From assembly GCF_021646545.1 (NCBI RefSeq), contig NZ_JAKIRP010000006.1, forward strand, positions 1-64,000: a stretch of 64,000 nt of DNA, read 5' to 3'. Positions 25,599 through 36,219 of the stretch are shown here, piece after piece. Numbering within the stretch: position 1 is the stretch's first letter; each line of letters starts with the position of its first letter. The position numbers were made by a program, and so were the translations under genes. The stretch is from Chitinophaga filiformis. GTDB lineage: Bacteria > Bacteroidota > Bacteroidia > Chitinophagales > Chitinophagaceae. The notes beneath the pieces were generated by a model. The model did not search any database. It saw only the letters and a list, made by a program, of their open reading frames with translations, and had not been told where the DNA came from.

Positions 25599-28500
25599 AT
25601 GAAAAAAAGTCTACTCTTGTGGCTGTTTATAGCCATGAGCATGGCGCATGCTATGGCGCAGTCCCGGACCGTTTCGGGCAATGTCACTGATGCCAGAGAC
25701 GGATCGCCATTACCTGGCGCAACAGTCCGTATTAAAAGCACTTCAACGGGAACAGTAACAGATGCTGCAGGACGCTTCACCATCAAAGTATTGTCTGATG
25801 CAGTTGTATTGCAGGTTTCTTCTACTGGTTATTTATTAAAAGAAGTGCCCGTAGCTGGTAACAGCGAACTGAAAATCGCGCTAACCGGCGATGAAAAGGC
25901 ACTCAGTGAAGTAGTAGTCGTAGGATATGGTACACAGGAACGTAGAAACGTAACAGGTTCCGTTGGTACCGTTAAAGGAGATCTGCTTAAAAACCTCGCT
26001 TCGCCAAGCTTCGACAGGCAACTGGCAGGCCAGATAACAGGTGTACAGGTAGGTGTCTCCAGCGGTTCATTAGGCCAGCCTGCACGTATTCGTATCAGGG
26101 GTGTCAACTCTATCACCAACAGCTCAGATCCGCTGTATGTGGTAGATGGAGTGCCTTATATTTCCGGCGACCAGGGTGGTTCTGCATCCGTATCTTACAA
26201 TCCGCTGGGAGATATTAACCCGGCAGATATTGAGAGTGTGGAAGTATTAAAAGATGGTTCTGCTACAGCAATTTACGGATCACGTGCATCCAATGGTGTT
26301 GTACTGATCACTACCAAAAAAGGTAAGCATGGTAAGACCAGCCTTTCTTACAATGCATGGCTCGCAGCAGCTACACCATCTAAACGGTTCGACCTGTTGG
26401 ATGCTGACCAGTTCATCACCATCACAAATGAAAAACTGACAAAAGCTGGTCTGGCGGAAGCGGCAAAACCTACGCTCGATCCTAATGGCAAGCCTTATAA
26501 TACTGACTGGCAGGACATCATATTACGTACTGCTTTCCAACAGAATCACTCACTATCTTTCAGCGGTGCAACTGATCAGACAAACTACTACTTCTCATTA
26601 GGCTATGCCGACATGGATGGTATCTCCATTGGTAATGATCAGACCCGGTACAGCGTACGTGCAAAACTGGAACAAAAGGTGCTGGAAAGGGTTACGTTCG
26701 GTATCAACGTTGGTGTTACACACACCACTGATAACGGTCTGAATGCCGGTACAAACGCACTTTCCGGGAATGTGGGTGGCGCAATACGTTTGTTCCCGAA
26801 TGTACCTGCCCAATATGCTGATGGTTCATATAACCTCAGTGCCGACAAGCAACGTCTGGGTAAAGGTTCAAACACCCGTGAAATAGATGACAACTATACT
26901 AACCTGAAATATGTACTGGATCATAACGTATTCAGAAACCAAAGTATGAATACTACCGGTAATGCTTTCGTAAATGTATCCATCCTCAAGGGATTAGATC
27001 TGCGCAGTCAGATCGGTATCAATAATATCAACGTTGAATATTACAGGTACTATGATCCCGTACATGGTGATGGCAGAGGCGACGTTGGTAGCACTGCACA
27101 ATATTCAATGCCTCAGTTCAGATATAACTGGCAGAACACGATCAGCTACAACAGAACCCTGGGTGTACATAATATCGGATTTGTGGGTGGTCTGGAATAT
27201 CAGAAAACAAGAAGCCGCTTTTTCTTCGCCAGTGCAACAAATCTGTCTGATGTATTCTTCGGTGGGCAAAACATTATCTCCGATGCATGGGGAAATAAGA
27301 ACATCGGCGGTAGCGTTACAGAACGTGCTTTTGAATCATACTTTGCGCGTGCAAACTATGCTTTTGATGAACGTTATCTGTTAACGGCTACAATCCGTCG
27401 CGATAAAATCTCCTCCCTGCCATGGGGCAATCAGGGTGCAACATTACCTGGTGCGTCTATCGGCTGGCGTATTTCCCGCGAATCATTCTTCCAGAATGCT
27501 AACCTCAGCTTCATCAGCGATCTGAAGATACGAGGTGGCTATGCAAAGGTAGGTAACGTAGAAATCGGTAACTATCCTTATGCGGGTGTGTTCAACGCGG
27601 TTACTTATGGTGATCTGAATGCCATTCAGTATGGACAGATCGGTAATCCTAATCTGTCTTTCGAAACCAGCAACAAGATCAACGCTGGTATTGATCTCGC
27701 CTTACTGGATAACAGATTTCAGTTCTCTGCTGACTATTTCCAGAATAACGTGAATAACCTGATCCTTGCGGCCCCTACCCCTCCTTCCCTGGGTGTACCT
27801 AAAAACAGCATCAACGTGAACGTGGGAGAAATGAACAACAAAGGCTGGGAGTTCAGTCTGAGCGGATTAATCGTCAACAAAGCAAATTTCCGCTGGAATG
27901 CAAACGTGAACCTGACGCTTGTTAAGAACAAAGTGACTAAACTGGCGAATAATAACGCAGACATCATTGATACCTACAACATCACCCGTGTGGGAAATTC
28001 CATCGGTGCATTCTTTGGTTATGTTTCCAAAGGTGTAAACGCAGCGAATGGGAACCCCATGTGGGAAAAAGCTGATGGTACTACTGTACAAGGTAATCTG
28101 GATGCAAGTGGTAACATGAAGTTCTATACCTATGATCCATCCAAACCAGGCGATCTTTCTACCCCGGCTGCGGCATTGTCCTTCGCTGACAAACGCATTC
28201 TTGGGGAAGCAAACCCTACCTGGTATGGTGGTTTCAATAACACCTTTTCTTATAAGAACTTCGATCTGAGCATCAATATGACCTTCTCAGGTGGTAACAA
28301 AGTATACAACGTTACCCGTCAGGAGAGCCTGACCAATATGAAATTCCAGAATGTTGGTAAGGAGCTGTTAAACCGTTGGACAACAGAAGGACAGGTTACT
28401 GATGTACCTCGTCTGTTTTATGGTAGCGGTGCAGGCAACTCCCTCAACCAGAATGGTAGTACCAATAGCCGCTTCCTTGAAAATGGTGCATTCCTTCGCG

Positions 28501-28757
28501 CACAAAATATCGGGCTGGGATATGCGCTGCCTACAACCTTGTTGCAGCGTCTGAGATTAAGCAGCCTGAGAATATATGCACAGGTACAGAACGCCTTTGT
28601 GATCACTGATTACAGCGGTCTCGATCCTGAACTGAACGCGTTTGCACAGGCTATTGGCGCCACAACCTATGCGACAACAAACAGGCAACCGGGACTTGAT
28701 TACAACACCAATCCTGTACCACGTACCTATACATTCGGCATTAACCTGGGACTGTAA
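25599..28757 (+). CDS. susC: SusC-family TonB-dependent outer-membrane transporter
   Basis: About 1052 residues from ATG 25599 (MKKSLLLWLFIAMSMAHAMAQ signal). A CarboxypepD_reg-like domain (RTVSGNVTDARDGSPLPGATV) is followed by the SusC-specific box ALSEVVVVGYGTQERRNVTGSV, a plug domain (VVDGVPYI, IESVEVLKDGSATAIYGSRASNGVVLITTKKG) and a beta barrel ending in TFGINLGL. It works with SusD as a lidded importer of oligosaccharides, powered by TonB. The adjacent PL3 lyase and modular esterase suggest a pectic ligand (inference). The gene is 11 bases upstream of susD. No ECF sigma/anti-sigma or hybrid two-component regulator is nearby. Confidence 0.95.
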   Translation: MKKSLLLWLFIAMSMAHAMAQSRTVSGNVTDARDGSPLPGATVRIKSTSTGTVTDAAGRFTIKVLSDAVVLQVSSTGYLLKEVPVAGNSELKIALTGDEKALSEVVVVGYGTQERRNVTGSVGTVKGDLLKNLASPSFDRQLAGQITGVQVGVSSGSLGQPARIRIRGVNSITNSSDPLYVVDGVPYISGDQGGSASVSYNPLGDINPADIESVEVLKDGSATAIYGSRASNGVVLITTKKGKHGKTSLSYNAWLAAATPSKRFDLLDADQFITITNEKLTKAGLAEAAKPTLDPNGKPYNTDWQDIILRTAFQQNHSLSFSGATDQTNYYFSLGYADMDGISIGNDQTRYSVRAKLEQKVLERVTFGINVGVTHTTDNGLNAGTNALSGNVGGAIRLFPNVPAQYADGSYNLSADKQRLGKGSNTREIDDNYTNLKYVLDHNVFRNQSMNTTGNAFVNVSILKGLDLRSQIGINNINVEYYRYYDPVHGDGRGDVGSTAQYSMPQFRYNWQNTISYNRTLGVHNIGFVGGLEYQKTRSRFFFASATNLSDVFFGGQNIISDAWGNKNIGGSVTERAFESYFARANYAFDERYLLTATIRRDKISSLPWGNQGATLPGASIGWRISRESFFQNANLSFISDLKIRGGYAKVGNVEIGNYPYAGVFNAVTYGDLNAIQYGQIGNPNLSFETSNKINAGIDLALLDNRFQFSADYFQNNVNNLILAAPTPPSLGVPKNSINVNVGEMNNKGWEFSLSGLIVNKANFRWNANVNLTLVKNKVTKLANNNADIIDTYNITRVGNSIGAFFGYVSKGVNAANGNPMWEKADGTTVQGNLDASGNMKFYTYDPSKPGDLSTPAAALSFADKRILGEANPTWYGGFNNTFSYKNFDLSINMTFSGGNKVYNVTRQESLTNMKFQNVGKELLNRWTTEGQVTDVPRLFYGSGAGNSLNQNGSTNSRFLENGAFLRAQNIGLGYALPTTLLQRLRLSSLRIYAQVQNAFVITDYSGLDPELNAFAQAIGATTYATTNRQPGLDYNTNPVPRTYTFGINLGL

Positions 28758-28768
28758 AAAAAATTGCA

Positions 28769-30379
28769 ATGAAAAGAATCAGATATACATTTAACAGATC
28801 AGCTATAATAGCTTTACTGGCTGCAGCCATGCTGGCAACATCATCCTGCAGTAAATATACGGAACTTGAACCCATCAACTCACCATCTGAAAACTCGGCA
28901 TTCCAGAGTCCTTCCAGTATCGAACTGGCCATGCAGGGTGTGTATGAAGCTGCTGCCGTGGGTAGTTACAACGGTGATAAAGCTGCTGCCCGTGGATATC
29001 CTTTTGGCGCCGCGGCTATCGAGCAGGATGAAATGAGAGGAGAAGACATGCTGAACATACAATTGTTCTATGCGATCACCTACGAGGGAACATATACCAC
29101 CAGCTCTGCTAATAACGTAAACATGTGGACAGCGCTGTACGCGTTGATCAACCAGGCAAACGTAATGATCCGTGGTGTACAGGCAGCGGCATCTAACGGC
29201 ATTATTACTGCGGAAGTTGCGGCTGCATACGAGGGGGAAGCCCGTTTCCTGCGTGCATTGGCACACCATGAGCTGTTGATCCATTTTAGCTTTCCTTATG
29301 CGGATAATAATGGTAGCAAACCCGGTGTTCCTTATCGTGAGAAAGCAATCACCAGCCAGGCTGATGTTGCAGAAGGATTGACTATGGGAAGAGGTACAGT
29401 AGCTGAGGCATATACTAAACTGCTGGCCGACCTGGATTATGCAGAAACAAACCTGCCGGCTACACAGCCTAAGGGACTGTCAAGAGCTACAAAGGGTGCC
29501 GCTATTGCCTTAAAGACCCGTATAAAACAACATATGGGTGATTGGGATGGTGTAATAGCTGAAGGAGCTAAACTCGGTACAGACAAACAACCTGCACCGC
29601 ATTTTACCAGCCCGATCGGCGGTTATACCCTGACTGCAAGTCCGGAAACACCTTTTACCAGCTTTAAGAATAACACAGAGTCTGTATTTTCAATTGCCAA
29701 TGGTCCTATTGCAAATGGCGGTACAAATGGTGCTTTGCCTTCAATGTTCGGACCTGCGGATAAAGGTGCGCGTGGCCTTGTTGCTACCAGTCCTATTCTG
29801 TACAATGCTGCCTTCTGGGTGGAAGGTGATCTACGCAGAACATTGCTGCAGATCAAGCAGGTGGTTGGAGAGAAATATACTTTCAACTACAAGTACAGAG
29901 ACTATGTGAACAAAACCGACTATGCACCTATCATCAGGTATGCAGAAGTATTATTGAACGTAGCTGAGGCATACGTAAAAAAAGGTAATACGGCTCAGGC
30001 CCTGCTGCTGCTGAATGATGTGCGTAACCGCTCTGTTCCGGCAGACAAACAATTCACAACAGCACCTGCCGATCTGATGCTGGCTGTCCTGCAGGAACGC
30101 CGTATAGAATTTGCAGGTGAGGGCCGCCGCTGGCCTGACCTCCATCGCCTTGCGCTGGATGCTACGTATGGCAGCAATGGTATTCCTGCTAAAATGAAAA
30201 TAGGACAAATGAAACTGGACGGATCAGATTATAATAACGTTACTCCCCCGACATTCCCAACAACCGGTGGTGTAAAAGCTTATGCATATACTGAATTTCA
30301 ATTCCTCTGGCCTATACCGGCAGATGAAGTAGCAGCGAATCCGCTGCTGCGTGAGCAACAGAATGAAGGATATAAATAA
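28769..30379 (+). CDS. susD: SusD/RagB-family surface glycan-binding lipoprotein
   Basis: A 536-residue lipoprotein (lipobox ATSSC at about residues 23-27) that forms the extracellular lid of the SusC transporter. Typical features are the N-terminal YTELEPINSPSENSAFQSPSSIELAMQGVYEA, an AxxARFLRALAHHEL helix, the central RTRIKQHMGDW TPR-like region and the C-terminal RRIEFAGEGRRWPDLHRLA with a final FLWPIPADEVAANPLL..QNEGY. It follows susC closely and is followed by a strong terminator at 30381-30417. Confidence 0.95.
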   Translation: MKRIRYTFNRSAIIALLAAAMLATSSCSKYTELEPINSPSENSAFQSPSSIELAMQGVYEAAAVGSYNGDKAAARGYPFGAAAIEQDEMRGEDMLNIQLFYAITYEGTYTTSSANNVNMWTALYALINQANVMIRGVQAAASNGIITAEVAAAYEGEARFLRALAHHELLIHFSFPYADNNGSKPGVPYREKAITSQADVAEGLTMGRGTVAEAYTKLLADLDYAETNLPATQPKGLSRATKGAAIALKTRIKQHMGDWDGVIAEGAKLGTDKQPAPHFTSPIGGYTLTASPETPFTSFKNNTESVFSIANGPIANGGTNGALPSMFGPADKGARGLVATSPILYNAAFWVEGDLRRTLLQIKQVVGEKYTFNYKYRDYVNKTDYAPIIRYAEVLLNVAEAYVKKGNTAQALLLLNDVRNRSVPADKQFTTAPADLMLAVLQERRIEFAGEGRRWPDLHRLALDATYGSNGIPAKMKIGQMKLDGSDYNNVTPPTFPTTGGVKAYAYTEFQFLWPIPADEVAANPLLREQQNEGYK

Positions 30380-30380
30380 T

Positions 30381-30417
30381 AAAAAAGGGGCTGTATCATC
30401 TGATACGGCCCTTTTTT
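30381..30417 (+). terminator. Intrinsic terminator after susCD
   Basis: AAAAAAGGGGCTGTATCA pairs with TGATACGGCCCTTTTTT (two G-U wobbles) around a 2-base centre, ending in a long T run. Confidence 0.85.
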
Positions 30418-30494
30418 TATGCCTGAATTTTTTAAGAAGCACTTTGAATGCGTTGCCTGGCATGCCATAAAAACCATTAGCAAAAAATAAAACA

Positions 30495-33400
30495 ATGAAA
30501 AAAGTACTTTTTTATTTATTGATTCTTTGTCTTGGTGCAATTGATACGTATGCTCAAACCCTCAGAACCTTTTACATTGACTTCGGACCCAATGATGTTA
30601 CCAATGGGAACATCACCTCCAGCCCCGACGTAAATGGCAACTACTGGAACAATGTTACGAATACCGGCACTTCGGCCCCTTCACTTTATCTGGTAACAAA
30701 CAAAAACACATCATCCGGTACTTTTGTAAACATTACTGCAGGCTTTAGCTCGAACGGTATAAATAATGGCGGTTTATTAGCACCTAATGCGGCACTCTTA
30801 AAGGATTTTGCTATCAATACAGCTACGCAGGATTATTTTCATACGGATAATACTGCCGGTTTTGTCATAAAGGGCCTGGATGTCAGCAAGGGATATATTT
30901 TTCATCTTTTTGCTACCCGAAATGATCCGGAGATACGCAAGTCAAATTATACACTTGCCGGCAAAACGACCTATAGTGCTACCCTTCAGACGTCCGGACC
31001 CAATTTAGGAGGAACAGGTTACAATGGTAATAACAGTACTATTCTGGTGGCGGATACTATCAGCCCCGATACAAAGGGCCAGATAGCCATTACTGTTAAG
31101 CGGGAACAGGGTACTTTCGCCTATCTCGGTGCGCTGAAAATTGAAGAAGTGAGATTGCCGGTTACCGCTCTAAAAACCGTGTATATTGATTTCGGGCCGA
31201 ATGATGGCGTCAACGGAAACGCCACTGCAAGTCCCGACGTCAATGGCAATTACTGGAACAATGTGACCAATACGGGTACCGCAGCCTCTCCTGTAAATCT
31301 GGCAGACAAAACGAATGTACCGACAGGGGCGTACACCAAAATCACTGCGGGCTTTTCCTCCAATGGTATTCTGAACGGAGGCTTATTATCACCAGATCCT
31401 GGTTTATTAGCTGATTTTGCTATTCCTGCGGCAACACAGGATTTCTTTCACACGACCGCATCTTCCAGTCTTTCTATAAGAGGGCTGGACAAAACAAAAG
31501 GATACGTTTTTAATTTGTTTGGGACCAGAAATGATCCTGAAAGACGGGTCACCACTTATTCATTAACGGGCGCTACGTTCTACGACGGAAAGTTGCAAAC
31601 CTCGGGAACCGATTTGGGGGGAACAGGTTACCATGGCAATACGAAAACAATTCTTTCCTCAGACATCATAATGCCCGATGATAATGGTCACATAAACCTT
31701 ACAGTGACCAGATCAGAGGGCGCGTTTGGCTACCTGGGAGTAATGAAAATGAGTGAGGTGAATTCCGTTGCCTTTGAGCCTGGTTGTCCTTCAAAGGATC
31801 TTAGCCGCATAGCCATTATGGGATCTTCCGTTCCATCAGGAACCGGGGCCACCAATAATCAGGGGTATGCCCAGTTATATGCGCAGCTGCTCACTGCCCG
31901 GGCAAACAGTGGAGTGGGCCAACCATGGAATGTGTCAAACATTTCAGTTCCCGGCAACAATACCATTAGTGTTATAAACCGGTGGGATAAAGACTTACTG
32001 CCACTCTGCAGCAAATATGTTATCTATGCGCTGTCATTGGGAAATGAGGGTATTACTACCGGCGGACAAGCAACGTTCGAGCAATTCAGAGACAATCTGA
32101 AATTGCTTATAAACAAGGCAAGACAACAAGGGATTGAGCCCATCATAACCAATTGCTATGTCCGTGAAGATTACACCGCTACAGAATACAATTTTATCAA
32201 GCAAATGAACCTGCTGATCCATACCTGGAACGTGGCGAGCATAAATTTGCTGGGAGCACTGGACAATGGGTCGGGTAAATGGGCTACAGGCTACAAAAGT
32301 GACGATTTGCACCCCAATGATGCCGGCCATCTTGAGTTCAGGTATGCAATTGTTCCTTCCTTATTCGATGCCTTAAAAGCCCGGAAGCCTCAGCCTTATA
32401 AAATTGACGGTACATCGTTAAGCTTAAGCCCGGCCGGTGGTTATAAACTTCAGATCAAGCCGGAGGAAATCCTCCATTCTTTTACTGTTTCTTATGATAT
32501 CCAAACGTCATCAACCGGACAAGTGACAGAGTTGAGTACAGCTGCGGGGCTGAATAAATTAGTTATCAATGGTTCGGGGAGAATGGATTATTCATCAGCG
32601 TCATCAAGCGGCATTGCGGGGACTACTGTTCTTAATGACAATCAATGGCATAAGGTAACGCTGACACATTACTATGCTATGGGCAGGACGTTCCTTTATA
32701 TCGACAAAGTGCTACAAGGTTCAATCACTGAAAAAATTGTTACAACCACCTTTGATCTAAACGGGGCAAATGCTCCGGCAGCAAACTATAGAACCTTGCT
32801 CTTCTACCGTTCTGGTATGACGGCCGAAGAGATAAACGCGATGGTTGACGGCAATCTGCTGAAATCGAGTCTCGAAATTTACTCACCACTTGACGGTGCT
32901 ACTGCAGATCCCATTATAAACCTGGCGCAGAGTACAAATAAGATCAGGAAAGTGAATATTATTTCCGGCACCTACTACCTTCAGAACCGTTTCAGCAGGC
33001 TGTATATGGATGTCGATGATAATCTGATTACCCAGGATGGTTGCAATATCCAACAATGGGGCTTTATGGGTAGCACCAATCAGCAATTTACATTTACACA
33101 TATAGGCAATGATGTTTATAAAATTACTTGTGTCAAATCCGGCAAATCGATGGACCTTTCCGAGGTCAGCACTGCGGATGGTGCCAATGTGCAACAATGG
33201 GGCTATGTCGATGGCGCAAACCAGCAATTTCTGATGGTGCCTGTGGATAGCGATTATTACAAAATAATTGCTAAACACAGTGGTAAGCTTGTGGAGGTCT
33301 CCAATTTCAGTACTGCTAATGGAGGAAATGTTCAGCAATGGACGGATGTAAATCAAAGCAGTGGTCAGTGGAAATTAAGCCGCCTCGTGGCAGGACCACC

Positions 33401-33653
33401 TGCTATAATTGCCAGTAACATGAACAGAAAAGATATAGCCGGCATTTCACTATATCCCAACCCTGTCATGACGACGCTGTATATAAGCGGGATTAAAAAT
33501 CCTGTCACTATTAGCGTGTATAATAGTTCAGGCCAATTGCAGCTATCCACATTTGCAACGTCTATCTCGGTTGATAGGCTAAAGGCAGGTGTGTATTTGG
33601 TACACCTGAGAGCAAAGGGGATGTATAAGGTGTTGAGATTTGTTAAACAATAG
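30495..33653 (+). CDS. Modular T9SS-exported SGNH esterase with lectin modules
   Basis: A 1052-residue secreted protein. After the signal (ending TYAQ) come two similar modules of about 195 residues (about 23-217 and 225-420), each opening with YIDFGPND and VNGNYWNNVTNTG. Next is an SGNH hydrolase (about 432-630): GSSVPSG for block I, LGNEG for block III and DDLHPNDAGH for block V, so the usual Gly-Asp-Ser is Gly-Ser-Ser. A LamG-like beta-sandwich (about 655-810) and a ricin-type lectin (about 833-975, repeated NIQQWG / NVQQWG) follow. A T9SS type A sorting domain (SLYPNPVMTTLYISG to the C-terminus) ends it. Probably a pectin or carbohydrate de-esterase working with the SusCD locus. Confidence 0.85.
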   Translation: MKKVLFYLLILCLGAIDTYAQTLRTFYIDFGPNDVTNGNITSSPDVNGNYWNNVTNTGTSAPSLYLVTNKNTSSGTFVNITAGFSSNGINNGGLLAPNAALLKDFAINTATQDYFHTDNTAGFVIKGLDVSKGYIFHLFATRNDPEIRKSNYTLAGKTTYSATLQTSGPNLGGTGYNGNNSTILVADTISPDTKGQIAITVKREQGTFAYLGALKIEEVRLPVTALKTVYIDFGPNDGVNGNATASPDVNGNYWNNVTNTGTAASPVNLADKTNVPTGAYTKITAGFSSNGILNGGLLSPDPGLLADFAIPAATQDFFHTTASSSLSIRGLDKTKGYVFNLFGTRNDPERRVTTYSLTGATFYDGKLQTSGTDLGGTGYHGNTKTILSSDIIMPDDNGHINLTVTRSEGAFGYLGVMKMSEVNSVAFEPGCPSKDLSRIAIMGSSVPSGTGATNNQGYAQLYAQLLTARANSGVGQPWNVSNISVPGNNTISVINRWDKDLLPLCSKYVIYALSLGNEGITTGGQATFEQFRDNLKLLINKARQQGIEPIITNCYVREDYTATEYNFIKQMNLLIHTWNVASINLLGALDNGSGKWATGYKSDDLHPNDAGHLEFRYAIVPSLFDALKARKPQPYKIDGTSLSLSPAGGYKLQIKPEEILHSFTVSYDIQTSSTGQVTELSTAAGLNKLVINGSGRMDYSSASSSGIAGTTVLNDNQWHKVTLTHYYAMGRTFLYIDKVLQGSITEKIVTTTFDLNGANAPAANYRTLLFYRSGMTAEEINAMVDGNLLKSSLEIYSPLDGATADPIINLAQSTNKIRKVNIISGTYYLQNRFSRLYMDVDDNLITQDGCNIQQWGFMGSTNQQFTFTHIGNDVYKITCVKSGKSMDLSEVSTADGANVQQWGYVDGANQQFLMVPVDSDYYKIIAKHSGKLVEVSNFSTANGGNVQQWTDVNQSSGQWKLSRLVAGPPAIIASNMNRKDIAGISLYPNPVMTTLYISGIKNPVTISVYNSSGQLQLSTFATSISVDRLKAGVYLVHLRAKGMYKVLRFVKQ

Positions 33654-33697
33654 TATTGTTCAATGACATTATCTAACCAGAGACTGCGGTAAACAAA

Positions 33698-33726
33698 AAG
33701 CCGTCAGACGATGTGTCTGACGGCTT
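33698..33726. terminator. Bidirectional terminator between esterase and M13 peptidase
   Basis: AAGCCGTCAGAC (33698-33709) pairs exactly with GTCTGACGGCTT (33715-33726). It lies between convergent genes, with A-rich sequence on the left and TTAAATTAAAT on the right. Confidence 0.8.
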
Positions 33727-33746
33727 AAATTAAATAACCTCGCCGC

Positions 33747-35762
33747 TTACCATATCTTGATCCGCTTATCGTCGTCCAGATACATTTTCTCCCCGGGTTG
33801 TACATTAAACGCTGAGTAAAAAGCCGGGATGTTCATCAGTGGGCCGTTCACACGCCACATGGGTGGAGAATGCGGATCGTTATTGATCCAGTAACGCAGG
33901 TATTCATCTTTCATTTTCACCCGCCAGATCCTGGCTACTGAAAAGAAAAAGCGCTGATCGGGTGTGAAGCCACCGATCAGCGTAGTATCCTGACCTTGTT
34001 TGGTCATTTTAAAAGCATCATATGCTACGGCAATCCCGCTGATGTCCGCTGTGTTTTCTCCTACTGTAAGCGCACCTTTTATATGAACGCTATCCAGTAC
34101 GGTGAACTTGCTGTACAGGTCGATGACCTGTTGTGTTTTGGACTTAAATTTCTCATAGTCTGCAGGCGTCCACCAGCTTTTCACGTTACCGTCTTTATCA
34201 AACTGGGCACCCTGATCATCAAATGTATGCGTCATTTCATGCCCGATCACCATACCAATACCACCGTAGTTCAGCGCATCGTCCGCATTATTATCAAAGT
34301 AAGGCGGTTGCAGAATTCCGGCGGGGAATACGATCTCATTGGCGTAAGGATTGTTATAAGCAGTAACGGTAGAAGGTGTAGTGAACCACTCCGTCTTGTC
34401 AACCGGCTTCCCAAGTTTAGCCAGGTTATATTGGAAGTTGTTCGCCGCAGCCGATACCACATTTTCAAAATATTTATTCCTCACTACTGTTACATTGTTG
34501 TATTCACGCCACTTATCGGGGTATCCGATCTTTTTGGTGATGGCAAATAATTTCTCCTTTGCTTTTTGCTTCGTGCTGTCACTCATCCAGTCCAGCCGAT
34601 CGACCCTAATGGAGAACGCCTTCTGCAGGTTATTCACGAGCTCCAGCATCCGCGCTTTGGCCGATTCCGGGAAATATAGTTTCGTATATAGTTGACCCAA
34701 TGCCTGTCCAAGATAGGCGTCTACTACACCTGACATAACCTCACCACGCGTTTTTTGCGTGGTCTGTCCCGTAAGTACTTTATTGTATTCAAAGGATGAA
34801 TTTACAAATGGTTTGCTGAGGTAATCCGCATAATTACTAATATAACTGGCTTTCAGGTATGTTTTCCAATCCTCAAGCGGGATCGACTTTAAGAGAGTGT
34901 TCAATTTATCATAATAGCCTGTTTGGGCTACATCCAGCGAATCCATGGTAGCGCCCAGATGTTGGAAGAAAGTCGTCCAACCTATGTTAGGTTGTTGCTT
35001 ATTTAAATCGCCCAGGGCTGTTTTATGGAAATTGCCTTTTATATCCCGCAGCTCAACATTGGTTTTATGTGATGCTGCCAGCTGCTTTTGGATATTGTAA
35101 ACAAGTGCTGCATTTTTCTGTGCTAACGCAGAATCACTTCCAGTCAACGCAAAAAGATCTACGAGGTATTTTTTATATGCTTGCTGTATAGCAAGGGTGG
35201 ATGTGTCTGTCTTAAAGTAATAATCCCTGTCAGGCATGCCAATACCAGTTTGATAAATATGTCCCATATTCATGCTACTGTTTTCTTGATCAGGCGAAAC
35301 CTGAAAATCAATAAGGGATAAGTTTGACAATTTGGTTTGTTCGGCTATGAATGTCAGCATATCAGCAATAGTGGTGATGGCATTGATGCGATCCAAGCCG
35401 GTTTTGAGTGGCTCAAAGCCACGCTGATTGATGCTATTGGTATCCATTCCAGCGGCAAAGAAATCACCGATCTTTTGTTCAAGACTGCCGGCGGGATTGG
35501 TACTTTTTGATACGCTATCGAGGATAGCCAGCAACTTCAGACGTTGCTGGTAGTTCATAAATCGGTATGCTCCTACCCCCGACTGGCTAGCGGGTATTTG
35601 GGCGGTATCATACCATTTTAAATTTACATAATTATAAAAATTATCGCCCGGCCGGATAGTCGAGTCAATTCCTTCAATAGCAATAAAGGATTTCTCCTCA
35701 GTTCGCGGCTGGCAGGCAACAAAAGAACCTAAGAAAACGGATAGTAAGAACCAATTTCTCAT
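33747..35762 (-). CDS. M13-family zinc metallopeptidase (neprilysin/PepO-like) lipoprotein
   Basis: About 671 residues from ATG 35760-35762 (MRNWFLLSVFLGSFVAC, a lipoprotein signal); a frame extension to 35813 is less likely. The zinc site is complete: GHEMTH at about residues 507-512 gives two histidines and the catalytic glutamate, and the third ligand is Glu569 in GENTADISG. MWRVNGPLMNIPAFYSAF near the C-terminus is also typical. It is a cell-envelope oligopeptidase. The family is fairly uniform in size and this copy looks intact. Confidence 0.93.
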   Translation of the reverse strand: MRNWFLLSVFLGSFVACQPRTEEKSFIAIEGIDSTIRPGDNFYNYVNLKWYDTAQIPASQSGVGAYRFMNYQQRLKLLAILDSVSKSTNPAGSLEQKIGDFFAAGMDTNSINQRGFEPLKTGLDRINAITTIADMLTFIAEQTKLSNLSLIDFQVSPDQENSSMNMGHIYQTGIGMPDRDYYFKTDTSTLAIQQAYKKYLVDLFALTGSDSALAQKNAALVYNIQKQLAASHKTNVELRDIKGNFHKTALGDLNKQQPNIGWTTFFQHLGATMDSLDVAQTGYYDKLNTLLKSIPLEDWKTYLKASYISNYADYLSKPFVNSSFEYNKVLTGQTTQKTRGEVMSGVVDAYLGQALGQLYTKLYFPESAKARMLELVNNLQKAFSIRVDRLDWMSDSTKQKAKEKLFAITKKIGYPDKWREYNNVTVVRNKYFENVVSAAANNFQYNLAKLGKPVDKTEWFTTPSTVTAYNNPYANEIVFPAGILQPPYFDNNADDALNYGGIGMVIGHEMTHTFDDQGAQFDKDGNVKSWWTPADYEKFKSKTQQVIDLYSKFTVLDSVHIKGALTVGENTADISGIAVAYDAFKMTKQGQDTTLIGGFTPDQRFFFSVARIWRVKMKDEYLRYWINNDPHSPPMWRVNGPLMNIPAFYSAFNVQPGEKMYLDDDKRIKIW

Positions 35763-36219
35763 ATGGATTAGATTTGTGGCGAAATGATGTTGTATGATTA
35801 ATAAAGATATCATATTTTATCTAATCCCTGATACCTAAAGATGGTTACTACTCACGCGGTATCAGATAAAACCGCCTATTTCTTTCAAAATTACGACAGT
35901 AAGCTTCCGGTACATCGCTAACTTATCCGGATGATCGCTAACGCCTACTATGTTTAATTATATTTCTATATTTGTCTTATAATATTGGTTTAATTGCCGT
36001 TATCCTGACTATTGTTAGATAGCCTTCAATTACAGGATACTTTAACAATGGTAAGATAGATAACTGCGGTTATTGTGCCTCCAAAGCTGAAGACGCTTCG
36101 TAAAAACAGTATCATTAGTCTCAATAAAATAAAGAAATATTTACTGAACCGCTGCTCAGAATTCTGTTGATTCTTTGTTGCATATATTGATTTTTTAAGA
36201 ATGCATATATCCCATTTCT
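35763..36219. other. AT-rich non-coding gap
   Basis: No gene, RNA or strong hairpin seen between the divergent M13 peptidase and small lipoprotein genes. ATCGCTAAC occurs twice around 35913-35950. Promoters for both flanking genes must lie here. Confidence 0.5.
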
